Source: Saccopteryx bilineata (lineage: Eukaryota; Chordata; Mammalia; Chiroptera; Emballonuridae). From it: a DNA stretch of 64,000 nucleotides. Under the pieces are notes generated by a model. It was given only the letters and a program-made list of their open reading frames with translations, was not told where the DNA came from and made no database searches. The position numbers were made by a program, and so were the translations under genes. Below, piece by piece: positions 21,956 to 33,640 of the stretch. The stretch is taken from assembly GCF_036850765.1 (NCBI RefSeq), contig NC_089491.1:188521520-188585519 (forward strand), given 5' to 3'. Position 1 is the stretch's first letter. Every line of letters starts with the position of its first letter.

Positions 21956-22965
21956 ATGCCATTAAGAAAGAGAAAATCAAATATCATAGATAAAAAAGAA
22001 AGAGTGGTAACACAGATAAATGAGAAAAAAAATCTATGAAGAAAAAATTTAATATATTGGAAACCTTGGAGTTAAACAACAAAGAATTTAAAATAAAAAT
22101 CCTCAGAGATATACAAGAAAACACAGAAAGGCAATTTAGGGAGCTCAGAAAACAACTCAATGAACACAAAGAATATATTTCCAAGGAAATTGAAACTATA
22201 AAAACAAACCAAACAGAGATTAAAAACTCAATTCACGAGCTGAAAAATGAGGTAACAAGCTTAGCTATTAGAACAGGCCAGATAGAAGGCAGGATTAGTG
22301 AAATAGAAGACAAGCAAACTGAGACAAAACAAAGAGAAGAAAGAGACTCAAAAATTTAAAAAAATGAGATAGCCCTACAAGAATTATCTGACTCCATCAA
22401 GAAGAATAACATAAGAATAATAGGTATATCAGAGGGAGAAGAGAGAGAAAATGGAATGGAGAACATATTCAAACAAAAAATAGACAGGAACTTCCCAAGC
22501 CTGTGGAAAGAACTAAAGCCTCAAGTTCAAGAAGCAAACAGAACTCCGAGTTTTCTTAACCCCAACAAACCTACTCCAAGGCACATCATAATGAAAGTGG
22601 CACAAACCAACGGCAAAGAAAAAATTCTCAAGGCAGCCAGGGAAAAGAAGAATACAACATATAAAGGAAGGCCCATTAGATTATCATCCGATTTCTCAAC
22701 AAACACTCTACAAGCTAGAAGAGAGCGGACCCCAATATTTAAAGTCCTGAAAGAGAGGAACTTTCAGCCACGAATACTATACCCATCAAAGCTATCCATC
22801 AAATATGAAGGAGAAATAAACACATTCACAGATACAGAAAAGATGAGGGAATTTATCATCAGAAAACCCCCACTCCAGGAATTACTAAAGGGGGTTCTCC
22901 AATCAGATACAAAGAACCAAAAACAAACAAAGCCACAAGTAAAAGCTCCAAGAAGAATACAATAA
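21956..22965 (+). pseudogene. ORF1 of L1-d, broken
   Basis: It starts at the ATG at 21956 (MPLRKRKSN), and is interrupted early by a stop near 22037. The coiled coil then reads on from 22036 (NILETLELNNKEFKIKILRD) to a stop at about 22357. The RNA-binding and C-terminal parts continue to 22965 (LWKELKPQVQEANRTPSFLN; TPRHIIMKVAQTNGKEKILK). It is homologous along its length to ORF1 of L1-c and of the segment at 50161-52318. Confidence 0.9.
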
Positions 22966-23266
22966 AAACAAATTTAAACTGTGACAACAAAAAGAAAGGG
23001 GGGGGAGAGGATGAAGATTAAAAGTAGCAAAGGACGATGGAGTGCAAAAGTACTCACAAAATAGTGCACTACAATGAACAGGGTAGGAACCCTTTTAATT
23101 ACTTAAAGGTAACCACAATTGAAAAAACCACCAGAGAAGCACATGATTTAAAAAAGATAGCAACAGAGGAAAGATGTATGGAATACAACCAAATAAAAAC
23201 AAAAGATAGAAAAATGAAAGAGAAGGATCAAACAAGACACAAAACTAACAGAAAGAAATCTATAAA

Positions 23267-26200
23267 ATGGCAATAGGGAACTCACAAGTGTCAATAATTA
23301 TACTAAATGTAAACAGATTAAACTCACCAAAAAAAAGGCATAGATTAGGAGAATGGATTAAAAAAGAAGATCCAACCATATGCTGCCTACAAGAAACTCA
23401 TCTAAGTAACAAGGATAAAAACAAATTCAAAGTGAAAGGCTGGAAAACAATACTCCAAGCAAATAACATCCAAAAAAAAGCAGGCATAGCAATACTCATA
23501 TCTAATAATGCTGACTACAAGACAGAAAAAGTACTCAGAGATAAAAATGGCCATTTCATAATGGCTAAGGGGACACTGAATCAAGAAGACATAACAATTC
23601 TTAATATATATGCACCAAACCAAGGAGCACCAAAATATATAAGACAGCTACTTATTGACCTTAAAACAAAAACTGACAAAAATACAATCATACTTGAAAA
23701 CCTCAATACACCACTACCGGCTCTAGATCGGTCATCCAAACAGAGAATCAACAAAGATATAGTGGCCTTAAACAAAACACTAGAGCACCTGGATATGATA
23801 GACATCTACAGGACATTTCATCCCAAAGTGACTGAGTATACATTTTTCTCCAGTGTACATGGATCATTCTCAAGAATTGACGATATCTTGGGCCACAAAA
23901 ACAACATCAGCAAATTCAGAAAAATCGAAGTTCTACCAAGCATATTTTCTGATCATAAAGCCTTGAAACTAGAATTCAACTGCAAAAAAGAGGGGGAAAA
24001 ACCCACAAAAATGTGGAAACTAAACAACATTCTTTTAAAAAATGAATAGGTCAAAGAAGAAATAAGTGCAGAGATCAAAAGATATATACAGACTAATGAA
24101 AATGAAAATACGACATATCAGAATCTATGGGATGCAGCAAAAGCAGTGATAAGAGGGAAGTTCATATCACTTCAGGCATATAAGAACAAACAAGAGAGAG
24201 CCCAAGTAAACCACTTAACTTCACACCTTAAGGAACTAGAAAAAGAAGAAAGACGACCCAAAACCAGCCAAAGAAAGGAGATAATAAAAATCAGAGCAGA
24301 AATAAATGAATTAGAGAACAGAAAAACTATAGAAAAAATTAATAGAACAAGGAGCTGGTTCTTTGAAAAGATCAACAAAATTGACAAACCCTTGGCAAGA
24401 CTTACCAAGGAAAAAAGAGGAAGAACTCATATAAACAAAATCCAAAGTGAAAGAGGAGAAATCACCACGGACACCATAGATATACAAAGAATTATTGTAG
24501 AATACTATGAAAAACTTTATGCCACTAAATTCAACAACCTAGAAGAAATGGATAAATTCCTAGAAAAATACAACCTTTCTAGACTGAGTCAAGAAGAAGC
24601 AGAAAGCCTAAACAGACCTATTAGTAGAGAAGAAATAGAAAAAAACATTAAAAACCTCCCCAAAAATAAAAGTCCAGGCCCAAGACGGCTATACTAGCGA
24701 ATTTTATCAAACATTCAAAGAAGACTTGGTTCCTATTCTACTGAAAGTCTTCCAAAAAGTTGAAGAAGAAGCAATATTTCCAAACACATTTAATGAGGCC
24801 TACATAACCCTCATACCAAAACCAGGCAAGGATGGCACAAAAAAAGAAAACTACAGACCATTATCTTGAATGAATACAGACGCTAAAATACTAAACAAAA
24901 TACTAGCAAATCGAATACAACAACATATTAAAAAAATAATACATCATGATCAAGTGGGATTCATCCCAGAATCTCAAGGATGGTTCAACATACGTAAAAC
25001 GGTTAACGTAATACACCATATCAACAAAAGAAAGAGCAAAAGCCACATGATCTTATCAATAGACGCAGAAAAGGCTTTCGATAAAATACAACACAATTTT
25101 ATGTTTAAGACTCTCAACAAAATGGGTATAGAAGGAAAATATCTCAACATGATAAAGGCCATATATCATAAACCATCAGCTAACATCATATTAAATGGCA
25201 CAAAACTGAAGGCTTTCCCCCTTAAATCAGGAACAAGACAGGGTTGTCCACTCTCTCCACTCTTATTTAATGTGGTACTAGAGGTTATAGCCAGAGCAAT
25301 CAGACAAGACAAGGAAATAAGAGGCATCCATATCGAAAAAGAAGAAGTAAAAGTATCACTTTTTGCAGATGATATGATCTTATACATCGAAAACCTTAAA
25401 GAATCCACAAAAAGACTACTAGAAACAATAAGCCAATACAGTAAGGTCGCAGGATACAAAATTAACATACAGAAGTCAACAGCCTTTCTATATGCCAACA
25501 ATGAAACAATTGAGAACGAACTCAAAAGAATAATCCCCTTCACGATTGGAACAAAAAAAATAAAATACCTAGGAATAAACATAACAAAGAATGTAAAAAA
25601 CTTATATAATGAAAACTATAAACCATTGTTAAGGGAAATCGAAAAAGATATAATGAGATGGAAGAATATTCCTTGTTCTTGGTTAGGAAGAATAAATATA
25701 ATTAAGATGGCCATATTACCCAAAGCAATATACAAATTTAATGCAATTCCCATCAAAATTCCAATGACATTTTTTAAAGAAATGGAGCAAAAAATCATCA
25801 GATTTATATGGAACTATAAAAAACCCCGAATAGCCAAAGCAATCCTAAAGAAAAAGAATGAAGCTGGGGCATTACAATACCTGCCTTCAAACTATATTAT
25901 AGGGCCACGACAATCAAAACAGCATGGTATTGGCAGAAAAATAGACACTCAGACCAATGGAACAGAACAGAAAACCCAGAAATAAAACCACGTATATATA
26001 GTCAAATAATTTTTGATAAAGTGGCCAACAACACACAATGAAGAAAAGAAAGCCTCTTCAATAAATGGTGCTGGGAAAACTGGAAAGCCACATGTAAAAG
26101 AATGAAACTGAACTACAGTTTATCCCCCTGTACTAAAATTAACTCAAAATGGATCAAAGATCTAAACATAAGATCTGAAACAATAAAGTACATAGAAGAA

Positions 26201-27075
26201 GACATAGGTACTCAACTCACGTACCTGGGTTTTAAAGAACATTTTATGAATTTGACTCCAAAGGCAAGAGAAGTGAAGGCAAAAATTAATGAATGGGACT
26301 GCATCAAACTAATAAGTTTTTCCTCAGCAAGAGAAACTGATTACAAAATAAACAGATAGTCAACTAAATGGGAAATGATATTTTCAAACAACTGCTTGGA
26401 TAAGGGCCTAATATCCAAAATATATAAAGAACTCATAAAACTCAACAACAAACAAACAAACAATCCAATAAAAAATGGGAAGAGGACATGAACAGACACT
26501 TCTCTCGGGAAGAAATACAAATGGCCAACAGATATATGAAAAGATGCTCATCTTCTTTAGTTATTAGAGAAATGCAAATAAAAACTGCAATGAGATACCA
26601 CCTCACACCTGTTAGATTAGCTATTATTAACAAGACAGGTAATAGCAAATGTTGGAGAGGCTGTGGAGAAAAAGGAACCCTCATTCACTGTTGGTGGGAC
26701 TGTAAAGTAGTACAACCATTATGCAAGAAAGTATGGTTGTTCCTCAAAAAACTGAAAATAGAACTACCTTATGACCCAGCAATCCCTCTACTGGGTATAT
26801 ACCACAAAAACTCAGAAACATTGATACGTAAAGACACATGCAGCCCCATGTTCATTGCAGCAGTGTTCACAGTGGCCAAGACATGGAAACAACCAAAAAG
26901 CCCGTCAATAGATGACTGGATAAAGAAGATGTGGCACATATACACTATGGAATACTACTCAGCCATAAGAAATGATGACATCGGATCATTTACAGCAAAA
27001 TGGTGGAATCTTGATAACATTATAAGGAGTGAAATAAGTAAATCAGAAAAAACCAGGAACTGCATTATTCCATAG
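23267..27075 (+). pseudogene. ORF2 of L1-d (endonuclease-reverse transcriptase), broken
   Basis: The endonuclease domain is open from 23267 ([38 protein letters not shown]) to a TAG at about 24047. The frame then resumes through the linker and Z region to a frameshift near 24690. A further stop precedes 24870. The reverse transcriptase follows, with [28 protein letters not shown] and an intact FADD box at 25362-25373. Another break lies near 25980. The C-terminal cysteine motif ([18 protein letters not shown]) is at about 26650-26705 and the stop at 27073-27075. Several breaks, but the catalytic boxes are preserved. Confidence 0.93.
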
Positions 27076-27320
27076 TATGTGGGACATAAATGTGAGACTA
27101 AGAGACATTGATAAGAGTGTGGTGGTTATGAGGGGAGGGGGAAATGAAGAGGGGGAGGGGCACAAAGAAAACTAGATAGAAGGTGACAGAGGACAATCTG
27201 ACTTTGGGTGATGGGTAAGCAACATAACTGAACGACAAGATTACCTGGACATTTTATCTTTGAATATATGTATCCTGATTTACTGATGTCACCCCATTAA
27301 AAAAAATAATAAAATTACTA

Positions 27321-27957
27321 AGTGAAAAAAAAAATGCTCCACTTTTATCTTTGTTCCCAAAATATATACATTCTTTATTCAGAGAGACCATGGACTCCTC
27401 AATTTTTATTATTTTTTAGCAATAACTTTTCTTGTTGTTTGTCTAGGGTCTAAAAGGTATTGTTTTATAATGGCGACAAAACTTTTCTGTAGTGATTATT
27501 TTTACAAAATCATTAACACCATTGTAGTAATGCTTCTTGCTTTGCAAAGTTGGCATGATGGCCCAAGAAATTAAAAAATTTAATATAGTGTAAGATGTTA
27601 GAATAATTCCTACTTTTCCAAGATTGATCTAAATAATTGGTTTTGGGTATTGATTATTCAAATAGGAATAAGAAGCAAGCAAATAAAAATACCCAAGTTT
27701 TTCCATAAAGCAAGTTGCAGGGAACTGGCAACCCAAAAGAGAATAATGTAATAAAAGCATAACATTGTTGAGTTACATACCCAATTCTGACACTATAATT
27801 CAGATAGCTAAAAAAATTAAAAATAAAAAAGGAAGTTATTCAGTTTTCTCATGAACTTCTTAAAAAATGCGTTAGATTTCATTCTGAGGTCCTTTCCTAC
27901 TCCAATTTTGGGGAGTTCTAAATAAAATACTTTAATATGAAAAAAAAAATGTCTATA
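27321..27957. other. AT-rich DNA between L1 copies
   Basis: Unique-looking AT-rich sequence, with no gene or repeat recognised. Confidence 0.4.
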
Positions 27958-29575
27958 CTACCCAAAGCAATTTATAAATTCAGTGCAATACCAATGAAAA
28001 TACCAATGACATACTTCAAAGATACAGAACACATATTTTAAACATTTATATGGAACCAAAGAAGAACACAAATAACCTCAGCAGTATTGAAAAGGAAGAA
28101 TAAAGTGGGAAGTATCACACTTCCTGATATCAAGTTATACTACAAGGCCATTGTACTCAAAACAGCTTGGTACTGGCATAAGAACAGGCATATAGATCAA
28201 TGGAACAGAACAGAGAACCCATAAATAAACCCACAGCTCTATGGACAACTGATATTTGACAAAGGAGGTAAGGGCACACAATGGAGTAAAGACTGCTTCT
28301 TTAATAAATGGTGTTGGGAAAATTGGACAGCTACCTGAAAAAAAATGAAACTAGACCAACTTACACCATTCACAAAAATAAACTCAAAATGGATAAAAGA
28401 CTTAAATGTAAGCCGTGAAACCATATGCATCTTAGAAGAAGACATAGGCAGTAAGCTCTTTGACATCTCTCGTAGCAATATATTTGCTGATTTATCTTCA
28501 CGGGCACGTGAAATAAAAGACAGGACAAACAAATTGGACTATATCAAACTAAAAAGCTTTTGCACAGCCAAAGACAATAAGAACAGAATAAAAAGACAAA
28601 CTACACAATGGGAGAACATATTTGACAGTACATCTGATAAGGGGTTAATAACCAAAATTTATAAAGAACTTGTAAATCTCAACACCAGGAAGAAAAACAA
28701 TTCAATCAAAAATGGGAAAAAGAAATGAAAAGACACTTCTCCAAAGAGGACATACAGATGGCCAATAGGCATATGAAAAAATGCTCAACATCACTAATCA
28801 TTAGAGAAATGCAAATTAAAACCACAATGTGATATTACCTCACACCAGTTGAATGGTGCTTATCAACAAAACAAGACAGAATTAGTGCTTGCAAGGATGT
28901 GGAGAAAAGGGAACTCTCCTGCACTGCTGGTGGGAATGCAGACTGGTGCAGCCACTGTGGAAAACAGTATGGAGTTTCCTCAAAAAATTAAAAATGGAAC
29001 TTTCTTTTGACCCAGCTATCCCACTTTTAGGAATATATTCTAAAAACACCAAATTACTGATTCAAAAGAAGAAATGCACCCCCATGTTTGTAGCATTGTT
29101 TACTATGCTATAAAATCTGGAAACAGCCCAAGTGTCTGTCAGTGGATGAGTAGATTAAAAAGCCATGGTACATATACATAATGGAATACTACATGGCCAT
29201 AAAAAAGAAGGAAATCTTTCCTTTTGTGACAACATGGATGGACGTGGAAATTATTATGTTAAGTGAAATAAGCCAGGCAGAAAAGAAAAATATCATATGA
29301 CCTCACTCATTTGAGGAATATAATGAACAATGTGAACTGAGGAATGGAACAGAGGCAGAGGCGGGATCAAAGGGACCAGAGGGAAAGTGGATGAGAGGAT
29401 GGGATCAGAAAAGGGATAGAGATTGGTGAAATTATATATACATAACACAGTGTTATAGAGAGCAGGAAAGCAAATGCTGGAGGGAAGCAGGGAGGGGGAC
29501 AAAGAGGATGTTGAGGGGAACATGGAGTGGGGGGGAGATGTATTCGGTGGGACACTTGAATCTATGTAAACACCC
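27958..29575 (+). mobile_element. L1-e: 5'-truncated L1, older subfamily
   Basis: Starts within the 3' half of ORF2 ([20 protein letters not shown] region) just after an A-run at about 27940-27950. It covers the C-terminal ORF2 ([35 protein letters not shown]) and a 3'UTR with GA-rich stretches, ending about 29575. It has several frameshifts. Its 3'UTR is the counterpart of that of L1-a. Confidence 0.9.
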
Positions 29576-29679
29576 AGTAGAATACCCAGTCTGTGGTATT
29601 CTACTATGACAACCTGAGTTGACTAATACAGGAATGAAGTACAAATATGTGCTGCAAATTGGTGACCTTTAAAAACATT

Positions 29680-29990
29680 AGGGCAAATAAAAAGAGCTAG
29701 ACACAAAAGACTACCTATTACATGACTCCATTCTATGAAATGTCCAGAATAGGCAAATCTATAAAGACAAAGAGTAGATTAGTGGTTTCCAGGGGCTGGG
29801 GTTTGGGGTATATGAGGGGTGTCTGATAATGGGTACAGGATTTCTTTCTTTTTAAAGTCATAAAAATGTTCTAAATTGACTTGGTGATGGTTGTACAACT
29901 CTGTGAGCAGGCTTAAAATCACTGAACTGAACTCACACTTGAAGTGGGTGAACTGTATGGTATGTGAATTCTATCCCAGTCAAGTTATTA
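29680..29990 (+). mobile_element. Ancient L1M 3'-end relic
   Basis: Recognisable old-L1 3' sequence: 'tgactccattctatgaaatgtccagaataggcaaatc' region (in parts), then GTGGTTTCCAGGGGCTGGGG and 'GTGAATTCTATCCCAGTCAA'. Diverged and without a clean tail. Confidence 0.8.
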
Positions 29991-30866
29991 TTTAAGAGAA
30001 AGACAGAGGGAGAAAGCACTGGAGGTTAGCTAGCTAGTTAACTAGCTCCCAGAAAGAAAATAGAGATAAGACAGAAGACATAGAAAATGGATGACCAGAT
30101 CAGCTCTTCTTGACCCCAAAGACAGGCCTCTGTGGTGTCAGCACACAGCACATCTACTTGTGACTACTAGCATGAAGGTCAGAGAAAAAACCTGCCTCCA
30201 GGACAGTAACAGTGAAGGAGGAGGTGGAGGCGAATGGAGCAGCAGATCCTTGGGCTCTACTCAGTTCAGCTGAGCCCAAGAAACAATGAACAAACACATG
30301 CTGATGTACTGCTAGCTCTTGCAAAATAAAAATAAATGGGACCCAGTCCCTGCTAACATCAGCATTAGACGCACACGAAGAAAATCACAAAGTCTGCTCA
30401 GTGACGTGACAGAGGCAAGAACGAGAGCTGTGGGAGCTGCATTGAGGGAGCCTGCAGGCCAGACTGCGCTGATCAAGGTACTGAGCTGGGTCACACAGGA
30501 GAAACCTAGTGAGTGGACTGCAGTGAGGAATACAGAAAGCAGCAGGTGTTTCAGGTAGGAAGCTGCAGGAGGGGTCAGTTTGGAGGAGGCCAGGTAGACA
30601 GGAAGAATGTGACCAACATTAAGGTGCTTGGTCTTCTCTTCTGACAGCAACATGGAGCCACTAAAACATGTTGAAGGCTGGAGACTAAGGACTGATTCAC
30701 TGTGTGGAGGGCAGATCAGAGAGGGGCAGACTGAAGCAGGAAGTCAGATAAAAGTCAGTGTCTGACTGCATGGACCAGTGGAGCCAGGGAATTCAAGTTA
30801 CAGAGCAGCAGGGATGGGGGTGGGGTGAGTAAGAAGTAATCCTCTTTGTTATAGGAACAAGAAAAG
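29991..30866. other. Unassigned sequence left of the LTR
   Basis: The part at about 30480-30800 has the flavour of an old mammalian repeat ('gatgaggttggaggaggccaggtagacagg'-like wording), but I cannot name it. No exon is supported. Confidence 0.35.
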
Positions 30867-30871
30867 GCCTA

Positions 30872-31168
30872 TGTGGGGCAGCTGTGTTAGGCTTGCTCGC
30901 TGGTTTACCAAACCCTTTGCCTGATTAGTGCACAGCCTATATAGAGTTATAGGTGCTTGCACTCAGGGGGATTGCAGATGCGTGGATTGCCTGCCTGCCA
31001 CTGTGAGGGGCCATGTTGCTGTTTGTTTGCCTGAGAGGCCGTTTCCCCTGCCTGTGTGCTTGTCTGCCATTGTGAGACTTTATTAAACGGAATAGCCCAG
31101 TGCTTTCCGGCTCTGCAGTTTTTCTACCATCTGCCCAAAACCTGCTAGCCTCAGCCACCGGCATTACA
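30872..31168 (+). mobile_element. Solo LTR of an endogenous retrovirus
   Basis: 297-bp unit that begins TGTGGGGCAG and ends GGCATTACA, flanked by a perfect 5-bp duplication GCCTA (30867-30871 and 31169-31173). A TATA-like CCTATATAGAG lies at about 30938 and an ATTAAA polyadenylation signal at 31082-31087, in the right order and spacing for U3-R-U5. No primer-binding site, gag, pol or env sequence is adjacent, so this is a solo LTR left by recombination. The retroviral class is uncertain. Confidence 0.85.
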
Positions 31169-31173
31169 GCCTA

Positions 31174-31690
31174 CATACCTAAAAAATGTCCGAGGAAACC
31201 ACTGTACTTAAACCATGCCCCACTGACATCATGCACACCTGAAAATACAACAATTTGTAGGAATTTTAGGAAAATACTTTTCACTTCAAAAAGAACATCA
31301 GAGAGCTCTGGTCAGTGGGGCGCATGGAAGACTCTCCCACAGAGGGCTGGACATCAGCAGGCACCCTTGCGATCAGGACAGCAAGTCCCAGGAAGGCATA
31401 GAAAACTGAGGAACAAGAGCAGAGTAAACCCACAAAACCTGAACAGAACCTGATCCTAGCAGATGGAGGGGAGGCTTCCATCCCATGCTTTGATAAGAAC
31501 TCAGAGGTAAAGGACCAAAACATACCAAAAAAAGCAATTGCTGTCCTCATAAAACATGTGTCCATAACACTGGGAAACAATTTTTTTTTCATTTTCTGTT
31601 GCATGAAATTTTATAACTGTTTCTATATATTTCTGCATCGCTGATTCTAAATCTGAAATTCGTTTTTTGGTGCATGCTCCAGTTTTTATG
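31174..31690. other. Unassigned sequence between LTR and SINE
   Basis: No gene or element recognised. Short open frames lack family similarity. Confidence 0.4.
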
Positions 31691-31697
31691 CAATTTT

Positions 31698-31700
31698 AAT

Positions 31701-31743
<43 letters not shown>

Positions 31744-32109
31744 TTTTGTATTTTTCTGAAGCTGGAAACGGGGAGAGACAGTCAGACAGACTCCCGCATG
31801 CGCCCGACCGGGATCCACCCGGCATGCCCACCAGGGGGCGATGCTCTGCCCCTCTGGGCCATCACTCTGTTGTGACCAGAGCCACTCTAGTGCCTGGGGC
31901 AGAGGCCAAGGAACCATCCCCAGCGCCCGGGCCATCTTTGCTCCAATGGAGCCTCGGCTGCGGGAGGGGAAGAGAGAGACAGAGAGGAAGGAGAGGGGGA
32001 GGGGTGGAGAAGCAGATGAGCGCTTCTCCTGTGTGCCCTGGCCAGGAATCGAACCCGGGACTTCTACACGCCAGGCCGGCGCTCTACCACTGAGCCAACC
32101 GGCCAGGAC
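31698..32109 (-). mobile_element. Long tRNA-derived bat SINE (antisense) with (TTTA)n tail
   Basis: Minus-strand copy of the family at 6274-6669. The tRNA head (GGTTCGATTCCTGGCC region) is at the right end, the GC-rich body in the middle, and the tail appears as (TTTA)n at about 31698-31746. The target was a TTTTAATTTATTT sequence, still visible on both sides (about 31694 and 32111). It lacks the 23-bp extra unit seen in the 6274 copy. Confidence 0.92.
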
Positions 32110-32307
32110 CTTTAATTTATTTTTGTTACAGTTAATGGCATGCATTGGTTTTTAAATTGGAGTTAAAGGGCAACGACTCTTGGATTGAACATAACCACAA
32201 GGCAATTAACATTTTACAAACATCACTTTTACATAATAGTAGTTGTTTTTAAATGTAAAAAATTATTATCTGATAAACACTCGCTTAATTTGTTTTAAGA
32301 TTGAATC

Positions 32308-33640
32308 ATGGCTTCTTCAAGTAGGCGTAAATATAAGAATAGTCCTGACACCTTCTGTATATATATGTGGCTGTTACACACTTCAATGTCAAAGGCACAA
32401 TATTTCATCATTTGTGACACGTGCATATATTGCCTATTTCCAAGTTCTCCTTGGTGATCAAGACAAGAATTGGGCTCCTCATATTGTGTGTCATAATTGT
32501 GAGGACACACAATTATGGACAAAAGGACACACATGACTGGACAAAAGGAAAATGCAAAGGAATGCCTTTTGGTATTTCCATGGTTTGGCGTGAACCTAAG
32601 GACCACAGCAGTGACTGTTATTTCTGTCTGATCCATACAAAGGGCATCAGCAAAAAAATACGGCATATGATTGCATATCCTAATATTCCTTCAGCAATAT
32701 GACCTATCCCACACTCTGAGACACTCCAGGTTCCAGTTTTCAATGGTTTTATTTCTTCAAAGGACAAAGAAAGTGTACATGGTGATCAAATGTATAAGAT
32801 GCATGAATCTGAAGGGTCTTCTTCTGATGCCAAGCAGTCATTAACCCCTCAGCAGTTTAGCCAACCTGAACTTAATGATTTAGTAAGAATGACATAAAAA
32901 TTGTCCTCGACTTTCTGAAGTATGAGGAGCATAACTGAATCATTTGTGTGGATCTTAAAATGGTAAATTTCCTGCTGGGACAAAAGAGAGGTTTCACGAA
33001 GTATCCTTGCTTTCTGTGTTTGTGGGACAGCCAAGCTTGGGAGAAACACTGGACACAGAAGGAGTGGCCGAAATGTGAAGCTCTGGAAGTAGGGATGCAA
33101 AATATTGTGAATGAACCTGTAGTTAATTGAGACAGGATCATTTTCCCCCCACTTCACATCAAACTTGGCTTAATGAAGCAGTTTGTTCAGGCTTTGAATA
33201 GAGAAAGTGAATGCTTTCAACATATTATTTCTGCTTTTCCTGCCTTGTCTTTCGAGAAGATAAAAGCAGTTGTATTCAACAGACCTCAAATTTGAACCCT
33301 CATACGTGATGAAGAATTTGCCAGGAAGATGAATAAGGAGGAGAAAGTAGCATGGCAGTCTTTTGTGCCAGTTACAAAGAACTTCCTTGGCAACAAAAAA
33401 GCAGAAAACTATGAACTTCTGGTTCAAAGGATGCTGTTGGCTTTCCACGACATTGGATGGAACATGAGTGTTAAGATTCACTTCCTGAACAGTCACCTTG
33501 ATGTTTCCTGAAAATCTTTGAGCTGTTAGTGATGAGCAGACTACTGCTGGAGCATCAAACGAGATTGTCCATCAAATGCAAGAGCTACAAACACAAATTT
33601 TTACCTGAATAGAATATAAATAAGTTTTGTGCAAATTTTA
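32308..33640 (+). pseudogene. Degenerate transposon-like gene of the 'VWREP / CYFC' family
   Basis: A decayed reading frame starting ATGGCTTCTTCAAG. Recognisable stretches in order are VLLGDQDKNWAPHIVCHNCE, DWTKGKCKGMPFG with VWREPKDHSSDCYFC, HMIAYPNIPSAI, SLTPQQFSQPELNDLV, ILKMVNFLLGQKRGFTKYPC, HIKLGLMKQFVQALNRESEC, AWQSFVPVTKNFLGNKKAEN and MSVKIHFLNSHLD. I know this protein family as uncharacterised, multicopy, transposon-like genes in Hydra, arthropods and fish; its enzymology is not clear to me. The copy is broken by an early frameshift (about 32350), a tandem duplication at 32502-32548, many stops, and two in-family deletions (about 100 codons near 32890 and about 25 codons near 33530). 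No terminal inverted repeats were found. Confidence 0.7.

Larger units (their letters stand above)
19305..27320 (+). mobile_element. L1-d: full-length plus-strand L1 (~8 kb), coding-defective
   Basis: Complete L1 layout: 5' end (GGTGATGTCAGAGTAATGGC) at about 19305, a 5'UTR of about 2.65 kb with 240-bp tandem repeats and a CT-rich stretch, ORF1 (21956-22965), spacer, ORF2 (23267-27075), a short 3'UTR with G-rich tract and A-rich tail to about 27320. The 5' end abuts the truncated 5' end of L1-b. I could not find a clean target duplication. ORF1 and ORF2 both carry breaks, so it cannot be autonomous as it stands. Confidence 0.92.

Noticed and set aside
7253..29575. L1-a and L1-e as the two halves of one twin-primed (inverted) L1
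   Set aside because: Both contain their own 3' end and the same ORF2 C-terminal region, so they are separate insertions of one subfamily.
31741..32155. Overlapping 104-139 codon frames on both strands
   Set aside because: They coincide with the GC-rich SINE body; similar frames appear in the other two copies (6314-6698 and 61541-62000).
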